NCBI GenBank assembly: GCA_050186725.1
Contig: JBFWYG010000018.1
Location: 1-64,000, forward strand
Origin: JADJYF01 sp050186725
GTDB taxonomy: Bacteria; Pseudomonadota; Gammaproteobacteria; Ga0077536
Length of the DNA stretch: 64,000 nucleotides
Reading direction: 5' to 3'
Part shown: positions 42,490-50,250 of the stretch, one piece after another
Layout: each line of letters opens with the position of its first letter
Position numbering within the stretch: the stretch's first letter is position 1
Made by a program: the position numbers and the translations under genes
The notes under the pieces: generated by a model
What the model was told of the DNA's origin: nothing
What the model saw: only the letters and a program-made list of their open reading frames with translations
Database searches by the model: none

Positions 42490-43362
42490 GGCATTCCTGT
42501 CACTGGCAATGGAGCAGGCCGCGGCGGCGCGCCTCGTACTGAACGAGACCCCCGCACCGCTCGCGTCCTGGACCGGCCGGGCGCTCGACGGCGCGCCACA
42601 CCGTGACTGTCCGGGCGAACTCGATAGCGGCACGCGACACCGTGCCTTGAGCGCGCCGCTCAGCGCGGACGGCGGCAACTAGACCCTCGGCGCGGTGCAG
42701 GACGGTCCGACCCGGGGGGCGTTGCCGGGCGACGTGGAACAGTGGCCGCAGGCGGCCGAAGCCGACAGCCGAGCGAAGGTGACGCCCCAGCGACGTCCGA
42801 CGCTCCATCTAGAGATCGGGTGGGTCGGGCTGTGCGGCCGATTCGCGCGGCCGAGCTTGCGGGAAAGTCTGGCCCCGCCAACCCATACTGGCGTCGTCCT
42901 TGTCAGACCTGGCCGATGCCGCGGGGCCACGACTCGCCACAGCCACAGATGATTGCAGGAGGGAATCTGGCTCTGCGCCGCGCGCCCCGCGCTGCGAGAG
43001 CTTTCAGGCGCGGCAAGAGGCCAACCCGGAGGCTTGTCCGTTGAATGGGGCGGCGAGTGTGGAAGGTTGTTTGCGATTGCCGGCGTAGATGTGTCTAGCC
43101 GTGAGCACCGGTCATGCTGAGAGACCCTGAATCAAGTGTCAGAATGCCAGAACCATCACCTGACCCATACCTGCGCCGACACCAGCCCCGACGCGAGGTC
43201 CAGTGGCATGGTCGGCAACGCTTCCTGGCTTGGTACGGACCATCGTTACGGCGTGCAAGCGACGCATGCGTGCCGGCTACTTGCGCGAGTCAGGATTCAA
43301 GTGATGTACTTCCGCGCCGCGGGTAGAAAGAGCGACACGCTCATGGCTTTTCATACGAGAGA
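42490..43362. other. Gene-poor region
   Basis: 873 bases between the DUF1800 start and the SGNH gene. A plus-strand frame at 42464-42682 begins with a signal-peptide-like stretch (WLFMAFLSLAMEQAAAA) but overlaps the DUF1800 start and has no family. The rest shows no domain, repeat or RNA structure that I can support. Confidence 0.4.
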
Positions 43363-44529
43363 TTGGCGCCTGTGCGTACGCTGACCATCCTTGCTTTCGT
43401 GCTGCTGGCGATAGCAATCCCACTTGCCTCCCTCAAGTACTTAAGTTTACCGTTCGTCTGGTGCCTCTTATCGTGGGCGGGAGCTTGTATCCTTCTGGCG
43501 GTCCGCTTCTCCGGTGCGCGGACGCGAGCAGTGTTCGTCAATTTGGCCGCGGCAGTGTTTGCGCTCATGTTTGCCGAAGCGTACTTCGTCTACCTCCAAA
43601 AGCAGTCCTCGGATCCGGTCCAGCTAGACCAGGTTCACATCACGAGCCCGCATCCGATCCTCGGCTATGTCGCCCCGTCGAATACCCAGCGAACAGCCCG
43701 GAAGGTCAACAGAAAGACCGGCAAGATCATCTATGAGCACGCGGTCACGATTGGGGAAAACGGCCTTCGCGCCACTTTGCCATTCAATAGCCTGTCGAAG
43801 GAAGCCATCCTTTTCTTCGGCGACTCGTTTGCCTACGGAGAAGGCGTGGGCGACGACGACACGCTGCCCGCTCAGGTTGCGAAGCTGACCAAAGGAAGCT
43901 ATCGAGTCTACAATTTCGGTCTGCATGGGTATGGCCCGCAACACATGCTGGCCGCGATTGAAAACGATCTGGTTAACCCGATCATTCAGCCAACAGTTCG
44001 ATTCGTGTTCTATGTGACAATCAAGGATCACGTGCGCCGCCTTGCGGGGAACGCTTCGTATCTCAGGTATGGTCCGCGCTATATTTTGTCCGACGAGGGA
44101 GAAGCGGTTAGTGCGGGATGGTTCAACCGTCCCGGGTCCTTCTGGGGCGCGCTGGGCGCGGGAATAAAGACGCAACTCATGAAGTCTGTCCTCCTGATGC
44201 GTGTGTGGTTCAGTCGGGTGGATGAGTCAGACCTGCGCCTGTACATAGCGGCGGTGAAGAAGGCATCGAAACTCATCGGCGAGGCCTATCCGAGCGCCGA
44301 GTTTCGTGTGTTGTTCTGGGATATCGGAAAGGACAAGGACGAGGTCAGTATTGTCGACCGATTGAGACAGGAAGGTATTGCGGTGTATGCAATTACTCCA
44401 GCGGAGTTTCCAGGTTTCCTGGTTGACCCTGACAAGTATCAGATTGCTGGCGACGGACATCCCACCGCGTACATGTATCATCTCGTGGCACAAGAGGTAG
44501 TGCGGCAGTTCATCGAAGCTCGAAAATAG
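43363..44529 (+). CDS. Membrane-anchored SGNH/GDSL-type hydrolase
   Basis: Protein of 388 residues from TTG 43363 (GTG 43372 is equally possible). Two or three N-terminal membrane segments (TILAFVLLAIAIPLAS; FVWCLLSWAGACILLAV; AVFVNLAAAVFALMFAEAYFVYL in parts), then a periplasmic SGNH domain: FFGDSFAYGEGV with the nucleophile Ser155, YNFGLHGYGPQH for the Gly/Asn blocks, and the Asp-His pair in AGDGHPTAYMYH. Such proteins modify or remove acyl groups on polysaccharides. Lower GC than the first half of the window. Confidence 0.8.
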   Translation: MAPVRTLTILAFVLLAIAIPLASLKYLSLPFVWCLLSWAGACILLAVRFSGARTRAVFVNLAAAVFALMFAEAYFVYLQKQSSDPVQLDQVHITSPHPILGYVAPSNTQRTARKVNRKTGKIIYEHAVTIGENGLRATLPFNSLSKEAILFFGDSFAYGEGVGDDDTLPAQVAKLTKGSYRVYNFGLHGYGPQHMLAAIENDLVNPIIQPTVRFVFYVTIKDHVRRLAGNASYLRYGPRYILSDEGEAVSAGWFNRPGSFWGALGAGIKTQLMKSVLLMRVWFSRVDESDLRLYIAAVKKASKLIGEAYPSAEFRVLFWDIGKDKDEVSIVDRLRQEGIAVYAITPAEFPGFLVDPDKYQIAGDGHPTAYMYHLVAQEVVRQFIEARK

Positions 44530-45036
44530 GCCGATAGCTGAATACGAACTCCGTCTACTTGTCGCGTTCATGAGCCGCGGCAAGGAATCATCTACCTGGT
44601 CAATACGGGCTCTGAAAATGCGTCCGCGGCGGCCAAGCACCAGTGCGGCGAGTCCGGAAACGCCCGACGGCACATTCCCCAGTCTCCGGCACCAGCACTG
44701 CTCGGACCCTGTCTCCTGGGGCTTCGCTGGTGCAGCCGAGCTGGTTGCGCTCGGCGGCCACGATGATGTCGTTCGCCGATCGCGCCACCATCCAGTACTA
44801 GCACCCCTCGGCGGCCACACGGTGGCCCTCACCGGATCGGTCCCGACGTCTTCTGCGAGGGCGACAGGCCCGCGTAGTGCGCCTTATGGCGCCGCACCTG
44901 ATTGGCTTCACGACCGGGGGCGGTACGCTTGTGTTCTCCGGCCTGGGGGCGCCGCCCAGGGTGCGCCTGTTCGTCGATTGGTCTCAATGCGATAGGCGCG
45001 TCATCCCTCGGTGCAAATCGAGCTTATACTTGCGAC
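44530..45036. other. Gene-poor region before the carbamoyltransferase trio
   Basis: 507 bases without a supported gene. On the minus strand near 44830-44880 one frame reads HYAGLSPSQKTSGPIR, which faintly resembles the C-terminal part of IS110-type transposases; no further part is found, so a decayed insertion is only a possibility. Confidence 0.35.
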
Positions 45037-45450
45037 ATGTCAGATCTCATCTCCGCTGCCCCTCCCCAACTGCCCACCAACCGTAAATTTGGGGGGACTG
45101 GCGCGGCTGTGTTTGCCGCGCTTGCCGCCTATGCCTATTGGAATGATCGTGGCCTGATGGTCATTGCGGCCTCGATCGCCGCCATTCTGTTCGCAGGTGT
45201 CACGCTCTTAGCGCCTCAAGCACTCACACGTTTGAATCGTCATTGGTATGGCTTGGGGATACTGCTTGGCAAGATCACCGGCCCTGTCGTCTTAGGGCTG
45301 ATTTTCTTCGTGCTGATCACGCCGGTTGCACTCGCGCTGCGGCTGTTTGGTCGTGATGATCTGAAAATCAAGAAGCGGTCTGTTGAAAGCTATTGGATTG
45401 ACCGCTCACCGCCCGGCCCTCCATCTGATTCATTCAAGAACCAATACTAG
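45037..45450 (+). CDS. SxtJ-family membrane protein
   Basis: Protein of 137 residues starting at ATG 45037. Hydrophobic segments: GAAVFAALAAYAYW, GLMVIAASIAAILFAGVTLLAP and LGKITGPVVLGLIFFVLITPVALALRLFG, with the conserved end DDLKIKKRSVESYWIDR. The family is regularly found before a DUF5989 gene and a SxtI/NodU-type carbamoyltransferase, exactly as here. It probably anchors or presents the substrate of the carbamoyltransferase. Gap to the next gene is 9 bases. Confidence 0.85.
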   Translation: MSDLISAAPPQLPTNRKFGGTGAAVFAALAAYAYWNDRGLMVIAASIAAILFAGVTLLAPQALTRLNRHWYGLGILLGKITGPVVLGLIFFVLITPVALALRLFGRDDLKIKKRSVESYWIDRSPPGPPSDSFKNQY

Positions 45451-45459
45451 GATCTGTTT

Positions 45460-45609
45460 ATGGGCTTTCTTAGAGAGCTGTGGGCATTTCTTCGCGTACG
45501 CAAGAAACTCTGGCTCGCGCCGATCATCATCGTGATGGTTGTGCTCGGCGGCCTACTGGTGCTTGCTCAAGGTTCTGTCATCGCGCCGTTTATCTACACA
45601 CTGTTCTAG
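45460..45609 (+). CDS. DUF5989 single-helix membrane peptide
   Basis: 49-residue protein with the complete DUF5989 pattern: GFLRELWAFLRVRKKLWL, one transmembrane helix (IIIVMVVLGGLLVLAQG), and the SVIAPFIYTLF end. Middle gene of the SxtJ-DUF5989-carbamoyltransferase operon; it ends 6 bases before the transferase. Confidence 0.85.
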   Translation: MGFLRELWAFLRVRKKLWLAPIIIVMVVLGGLLVLAQGSVIAPFIYTLF

Positions 45610-45615
45610 AGACAA

Positions 45616-47454
45616 ATGAAGATACTCGGCATCTCGGCGTACTACCATGACGCGGCGGCGTGCCTTGTCATTGACGGTGAAATCGTGGCCGCTGCACAAG
45701 AGGAGCGGTTCACACGACAGAAGCATGACGCGAATTTCCCTGTCAATGCCATTACGTATTGCCTTGGCCAACCGGGCATCGCCCCTGACGACATCGACCA
45801 TGTCGTTTTTTATGACAAGCCGTTCTTGAAGTTTGAGAGATTGGTCGAGACCTACCTTGCGTACGCGCCGAAGGGATTCAAGAGCTTTGCCACTTCGCTA
45901 CCGATTTGGCTCAAGGATAAATTGTTTCAGAAGACGGTCATCACTGATGCGCTGAAGCAGCTGTGGGGTAAGGATGGCAAGTGGGAAGAAAAGCTTCTCT
46001 TCTCCGAGCATCACTTGAGCCATGCGGCAAGCGCCTTCTTCCCAAGTCCCTTCGACCGTGCGGCGATTTTGACGATGGATGGCGTGGGCGAGTGGACCAC
46101 AACATCGCTTGCCGTGGGCAAAGGGAATGAACTTGCCGTCCACAAGGAGATTCACTTTCCCCATTCCGTAGGCCTGCTGTACTCGGCCATGACTTACTAC
46201 ACGGGGTTCAAGGTCAACAGCGGCGAGTACAAGGTCATGGGGCTCGCTCCCTATGGTGATCCTAAGTACGCGAAGACGATCAAGGACCACCTCATCGATC
46301 TTAAAGATGACGGCTCATTCGCTCTCGACATGCAGTACTTCGATTACTGCACTGGTCTGACCATGACCAATGAGAAATTTGATGCTCTGTTTGGTGGTCC
46401 GCCGCGAAAGCAGGAGTCCACTCTGACGCAGCGCGAGATGGACCTGGCGGCGTCGGTACAGGTCGTCGTAGAGGAGATCGTACTGAAGCTTGCGAAAGGT
46501 GTAGCGAAGACCACGGGTGAGAAGAACCTGTGTCTCGCCGGCGGCGTGGCGCTTAACTGTGTCGCCAACGGCAAGCTCCTGAGAGAGGGGATTTTCGATC
46601 GAATGTGGATACAACCCGCCGCGGGTGATGCGGGGGGCGCCCTGGGCGCAGCGCTCGGTGCCTATCACATCATGCTCAATCGGCCGCGCAAACTGACCAG
46701 CGGCATCGATGCGATGAAAGGCGCATATCTTGGGCCGGAGTTCAGCCAGCAGGAAATCGTGGAGCGACTCACGCGCTGTGGTGCGGTCTTCGAGATCCTC
46801 ACAGAAGACGAAGTGATAGAACAGACAGCGCAGGCATTGGCCAACGGCAAGGCGGCGGGGTGGATGAGTGGACGTATGGAGTTCGGCCCTCGTGCCCTGG
46901 GTGGTCGCAGCATCATCGCTGATCCACGCTCTCCCACTATGCAAAAACTGCTTAATCTCAAGGTCAAGTACAGAGAGTCATTCAGACCCTTTGCGCCAAG
47001 TGTACTAAGGGAGGATGTACGTCACTGGTTTGAGATGGATGATGACAGCCCCTACATGCTGCTCGTGGCTGATGTCGTGAAAGAAAGAAGAAGAAATATG
47101 ACGGTAGAGGAACAAGCCCTGTTCGGGATCGACAAGCTGAATGTGCCACGCTCGGAGATCCCGGCAGTTACGCATGTGGACTACTCTGCTCGAGTGCAGA
47201 CTGTCCACAAGGAAACCAATCCACGCTACTACGCGTTGATCGAACGATTCAAAGCCATTACTGGCTGTCCGGTGATCGTCAATACATCGTTCAATGTTCG
47301 AGGCGAACCCATCGTTTGCACGCCCGAAGATGCATTCAGATGTTTCATGGGCACGGAGCTAGATGTATTGGTTGTGGGTAACGCTCTTTTATCAAAAGTC
47401 GCTCAAACGCAAGCACTGGCGGCGGACTACAAGCTGGAATATGCGCTCGACTGA
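45616..47454 (+). CDS. NodU/TobZ-family carbamoyltransferase
   Basis: Protein of 612 residues. The Kae1-like N-terminal part begins with ILGISAYYHDAAACLVIDG and AQEERFTRQKHD, and carries the metal-binding HHLSHAASAFFPSPF (from about residue 132), TMDGVGEW and GEYKVMGLAPYG. The YrdC-like C-terminal part has GGVALNCVANG, GRMEFGPRALGGRSI, FRPFAPSVL and NTSFNVRGEPIVCTPEDA. Such enzymes move a carbamoyl group from carbamoyl phosphate to a hydroxyl of a sugar or natural product. With SxtJ and DUF5989 it probably modifies a membrane-linked product, here perhaps the surface glycan. Confidence 0.92.
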   Translation: MKILGISAYYHDAAACLVIDGEIVAAAQEERFTRQKHDANFPVNAITYCLGQPGIAPDDIDHVVFYDKPFLKFERLVETYLAYAPKGFKSFATSLPIWLKDKLFQKTVITDALKQLWGKDGKWEEKLLFSEHHLSHAASAFFPSPFDRAAILTMDGVGEWTTTSLAVGKGNELAVHKEIHFPHSVGLLYSAMTYYTGFKVNSGEYKVMGLAPYGDPKYAKTIKDHLIDLKDDGSFALDMQYFDYCTGLTMTNEKFDALFGGPPRKQESTLTQREMDLAASVQVVVEEIVLKLAKGVAKTTGEKNLCLAGGVALNCVANGKLLREGIFDRMWIQPAAGDAGGALGAALGAYHIMLNRPRKLTSGIDAMKGAYLGPEFSQQEIVERLTRCGAVFEILTEDEVIEQTAQALANGKAAGWMSGRMEFGPRALGGRSIIADPRSPTMQKLLNLKVKYRESFRPFAPSVLREDVRHWFEMDDDSPYMLLVADVVKERRRNMTVEEQALFGIDKLNVPRSEIPAVTHVDYSARVQTVHKETNPRYYALIERFKAITGCPVIVNTSFNVRGEPIVCTPEDAFRCFMGTELDVLVVGNALLSKVAQTQALAADYKLEYALD

Positions 47455-47933
47455 GTCGTGGTGGGATCGCCGGAGGCGGTTTTGTCTGGGTCAGGCCGCA
47501 CGGCTGACTGGATGATTGGATTCTGGCGGGTTTTGAAGTTGCCTTTTGAAGTGCAACACCGTGAGGACCGGTTGAAGAAGACTTCGGCGAGCGTTCTGAA
47601 CTCGAACCGCTCTCGCGGTTATTCTGCGACTTTCAGGCACTTGATCGAGCGCCAATCTCATATTGATATTGATTGGGGCCCGCGAATTAGATGTGCGGTC
47701 CCCTATCGCGCCAACGAGTCCTCCCGAGCGTGATACGGAACGATTCAGCGCAGCAAGGCCGCGCAGTCGCAGTCCGAGCTACCCGCTGCGGCCTTGTGTG
47801 TCGGTGTGAGCGACGGCCATAGCTTGGTGAGAAATGCCCTCAGGCGAGCATTGAGCTGCAATCGGCGGTGCACACCGGTCCCCGGTAGCCGGAAATCAGG
47901 GGCTTGCCGCCTGGCCGGTGCGCGAGGTGGTGA
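47455..47933. other. Gene-poor region between convergent operons
   Basis: 479 bases between the carbamoyltransferase (plus) and the acyl-carrier operon (minus). A hairpin with arms near 47754-47762 and 47788-47796 (AAGGCCGC and its complement) could end transcription, but it has no T-run. No gene with domain support. Confidence 0.4.
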
Positions 47934-48296
47934 TTACTGGTCGCCTCGATCCGCGGCCTTGGCTGCACATTCCTCTGCCAGGAAGCTGGCCATGGACTCG
48001 ATGGTTGGATAATCCCAGACCAGAGTGGGGGAAAGTTCGAGCCCCAGCAGTTCCTCAAGTTCACCAGAGAGCCGCACCGCGGTCCGCGAGTCGAACCCGT
48101 AGTCGGCGAACGGTAAGGTGCGATCTATCTCCTGCGCGTCGATCGCGAGCGTCTCTGCGACGCGTTGCACGATCCAGTCTTCGATCTCCTTCTCACTGCG
48201 TTGCACGCGTGGCGCGCGTTCCTTGCGCCGACCCGTGAGGAGTCGCTGCGCCGTGTCCAGGAGCGCCGACAATTTCGATGCTTCTCGTTCTGCCAT
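47934..48296 (-). CDS. Acyl carrier protein of the acyl-AMP-ligase/desaturase cassette
   Basis: Protein of 120 residues starting at ATG 48296 (TTG 48311 is an alternative). A charged N-terminal extension (about 35 residues) leads into a PKS-type carrier domain: IEDWIVQRVAETL, phosphopantetheine Ser70 in YGFDSRTAVRLSGELEELLG, and LSPTLVWDYPTIESMASFL. The DSxTAV and LSPTLVxDYPT motifs are typical of carriers loaded by fatty acyl-AMP ligases. It is the last gene of the four-gene minus-strand operon, 34 bases after the second desaturase. Confidence 0.88.
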   Translation of the reverse strand: MAEREASKLSALLDTAQRLLTGRRKERAPRVQRSEKEIEDWIVQRVAETLAIDAQEIDRTLPFADYGFDSRTAVRLSGELEELLGLELSPTLVWDYPTIESMASFLAEECAAKAADRGDQ

Positions 48297-48330
48297 ATGT
48301 AGCTGCTTCAAGTACCCGGCGGCCGCCAGA

Positions 48331-49263
48331 TCAACGGGCCCGAGCGTTTTGGATGTCTTGTGCCGATGGAGCGCGTAGCTCCCAGGCCAAGCCGGTGTAT
48401 TTCATCAAACAAATAACCCAGGCGCTCAAATCGGGTTGCCACCAATGCATCGCATGCCGGTACGATGCGGGAAACGCGTGATGGTTGTTCTGCAGCCCTT
48501 CGCCGAAAGCCAGAACCGCAACGGTGTAGTTGTTTGCGCTCTTGTCCTTGGTGTCGAACGGCCTGGTTCCGAACCGGTGACAGATGGAGCCCACGCACCA
48601 ACTGGCGTGATTGACCAAGAAGATGCGGACCAGGCCGCCCCACAGGAATGCCAGGAACGCGCCTTCCCAGGTACCAGTGAGCAGCCCGCCGGCAAGCGCC
48701 GGTAGCAAGAGCCCCAGAAATACCCATAGCAGGTAGGACTGGTGGATCCGAAAGAGCATGCGATCTCGGAGTACGTCTTTTGCGTAGTGCCCTACGTCTG
48801 CGAGGTTTCCGTCGAACATCCAGCCGATGTGTGCAAACCACAAACCACGCGCGGTGCCTTTCAGCCCGTCGCCATGCAGGTTCGGCGAGTGTGGATCGCC
48901 TTCGCGGTCGCTATGTGCGTGATGACGACGATGGGTGGACACCCAGAACAATACTGGACCCTGTGCGGCCATCGAGCCGGCAACCGCGAGCAGCGCCTGC
49001 ATCGCCCGTCCTGTCTTGAAGGAGCGGTGCGCGAAAAGTCTGTGCAGACCCACCGTCACTCCCAGCATGCACAGGAGATACATAGCGATGAGGCTCGTTA
49101 TCTCGACGGCGGATATCCCGTTACGGAACCACAACACGCCAGCGAGGATCGAACCCAGAAACGGGAACACGACGGTAGACAGCGCGATGGCTTGCTGTAT
49201 TCGTAAAACCTGCGGTCGCGTCAGGGTGACGACGGCGCCAGCGGTAGGTGCATCGACGTTCAT
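48331..49263 (-). CDS. Membrane fatty-acid desaturase, copy B (Gln in third His box)
   Basis: Protein of 310 residues with four membrane segments and the acyl desaturase His boxes: HRLFAH (74-79), HRRHH (111-115) and QNNHH (258-262). The first residue of box three is Gln; the sister gene has His there (HNNHH) and the site is a metal ligand in known acyl desaturases. It should insert or modify double bonds in an acyl chain, here probably carried on the adjacent carrier protein. Its start overlaps the stop of copy A by 4 bases (ATGA). Confidence 0.88.
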   Translation of the reverse strand: MNVDAPTAGAVVTLTRPQVLRIQQAIALSTVVFPFLGSILAGVLWFRNGISAVEITSLIAMYLLCMLGVTVGLHRLFAHRSFKTGRAMQALLAVAGSMAAQGPVLFWVSTHRRHHAHSDREGDPHSPNLHGDGLKGTARGLWFAHIGWMFDGNLADVGHYAKDVLRDRMLFRIHQSYLLWVFLGLLLPALAGGLLTGTWEGAFLAFLWGGLVRIFLVNHASWCVGSICHRFGTRPFDTKDKSANNYTVAVLAFGEGLQNNHHAFPASYRHAMHWWQPDLSAWVICLMKYTGLAWELRAPSAQDIQNARAR

Positions 49264-50234
49264 GAGGATTCGCCTTGACTGTCCGAGGCATCCGACGCTG
49301 CGCGAGTCGCGATCTTCCGGTCACTTGCAACGCGTAGATCCCAGGCAAGGCCCGAAAGCTGCAGCAGGCGGACGAACCAGCCGCATGGATCGAACTGCCA
49401 CCAGTAGAAGTCGTTCCGGGCGACTGCCGGGAATGCGTGATGGTTGTTGTGCCAGCATCCACCCAGGGAACTCAGCAGCAACAAGGGGTTGTTGGTGCTG
49501 TTGTTTCCGGTGTCGAACGGTCGGCTTCCGAAACGATGACAGATGGAATTCACGCTCCAGGTTGCATGTTGTACCAGGAACACGCGTACCAGACCGCCCC
49601 ACAGGAACCCGCTCAGAGCGCCTTCCCAACTTTGTGCGAGCACACCCCCGATTGCGGCCGGCAGTAGCAGTCCTAATGCGACCCACAGGGGATAGTAGCG
49701 ATGCAGGCGGAAGATGAGCCTGTCGCTCAGCAGGTCGGATACCTTACCGCCAAAGTCCTGGGGTAAAGGCTTGAACATCCAGCCAATGTGAGCGTGCCAG
49801 AGCCCTTGCATGGCGGCGAGCGCGCCGGGCGACGCGGCGCGCGGAGAATGGGGATCCCCCTCCTGGTCGGTATGGCCATGGTGCTCACGGTGTACGGCGG
49901 CCCAAAACAAGACTGGCCCCTGCGCGGAAGCAGAACCGAGGATGGCGAGTAGTGCACGCACCGCAGGGTGCGCTTTGAAGGCCCGATGGGAGAAATGGCG
50001 GTGATAGCCGACCTCCACGCCGATAACGTTCGCCACGTAGAGCACCAGCAGCAATACGAGATCGACGGTAGTCACGCCGCTTCTGTAGGCGAGGTAGCCG
50101 GCGCCCGCCACGCCGAGCATGGGGACGAACACGATCAGCCGCGCCAGGTTCCTCTGCCAGCGTAAGATCTGGAGGGCGGGCTGCCTCGCCGAGGTGGCTC
50201 CGATGGCTACTGCTGCCTCTGAACGCTGCGTCAT
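49260..50234 (-). CDS. Membrane fatty-acid desaturase, copy A
   Basis: Protein of 324 residues from ATG 50234 (TTG 50243 is possible). Complete His boxes: HRHFSH (78-83), HREHH (115-119) and HNNHH (262-266), with the paired membrane segments of stearoyl-CoA-type desaturases. It is clearly paralogous to copy B. It lies between the acyl-AMP ligase and copy B, so the acyl-ACP route is the likely substrate. Electron donor unknown. Confidence 0.9.
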   Translation of the reverse strand: MTQRSEAAVAIGATSARQPALQILRWQRNLARLIVFVPMLGVAGAGYLAYRSGVTTVDLVLLLVLYVANVIGVEVGYHRHFSHRAFKAHPAVRALLAILGSASAQGPVLFWAAVHREHHGHTDQEGDPHSPRAASPGALAAMQGLWHAHIGWMFKPLPQDFGGKVSDLLSDRLIFRLHRYYPLWVALGLLLPAAIGGVLAQSWEGALSGFLWGGLVRVFLVQHATWSVNSICHRFGSRPFDTGNNSTNNPLLLLSSLGGCWHNNHHAFPAVARNDFYWWQFDPCGWFVRLLQLSGLAWDLRVASDRKIATRAASDASDSQGESS

Positions 50235-50250
50235 TGAAGTCAATCCCGAC

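Noticed and set aside
42464..42682. Short plus-strand frame beginning with a signal-peptide-like stretch
   Set aside because: It overlaps the DUF1800 start, has no RBS and no family, and the hydrophobic run could be chance.
44828..44880. Possible IS110-type transposase fragment (HYAGLSPSQ)
   Set aside because: Only about 16 residues match and no other part or terminal repeat is seen; too weak to call a mobile element.
48308..48841. 177-codon minus-strand frame within the desaturase copy B gene
   Set aside because: It lies in another frame of a gene with all membrane segments and His boxes; Arg-rich shadow.
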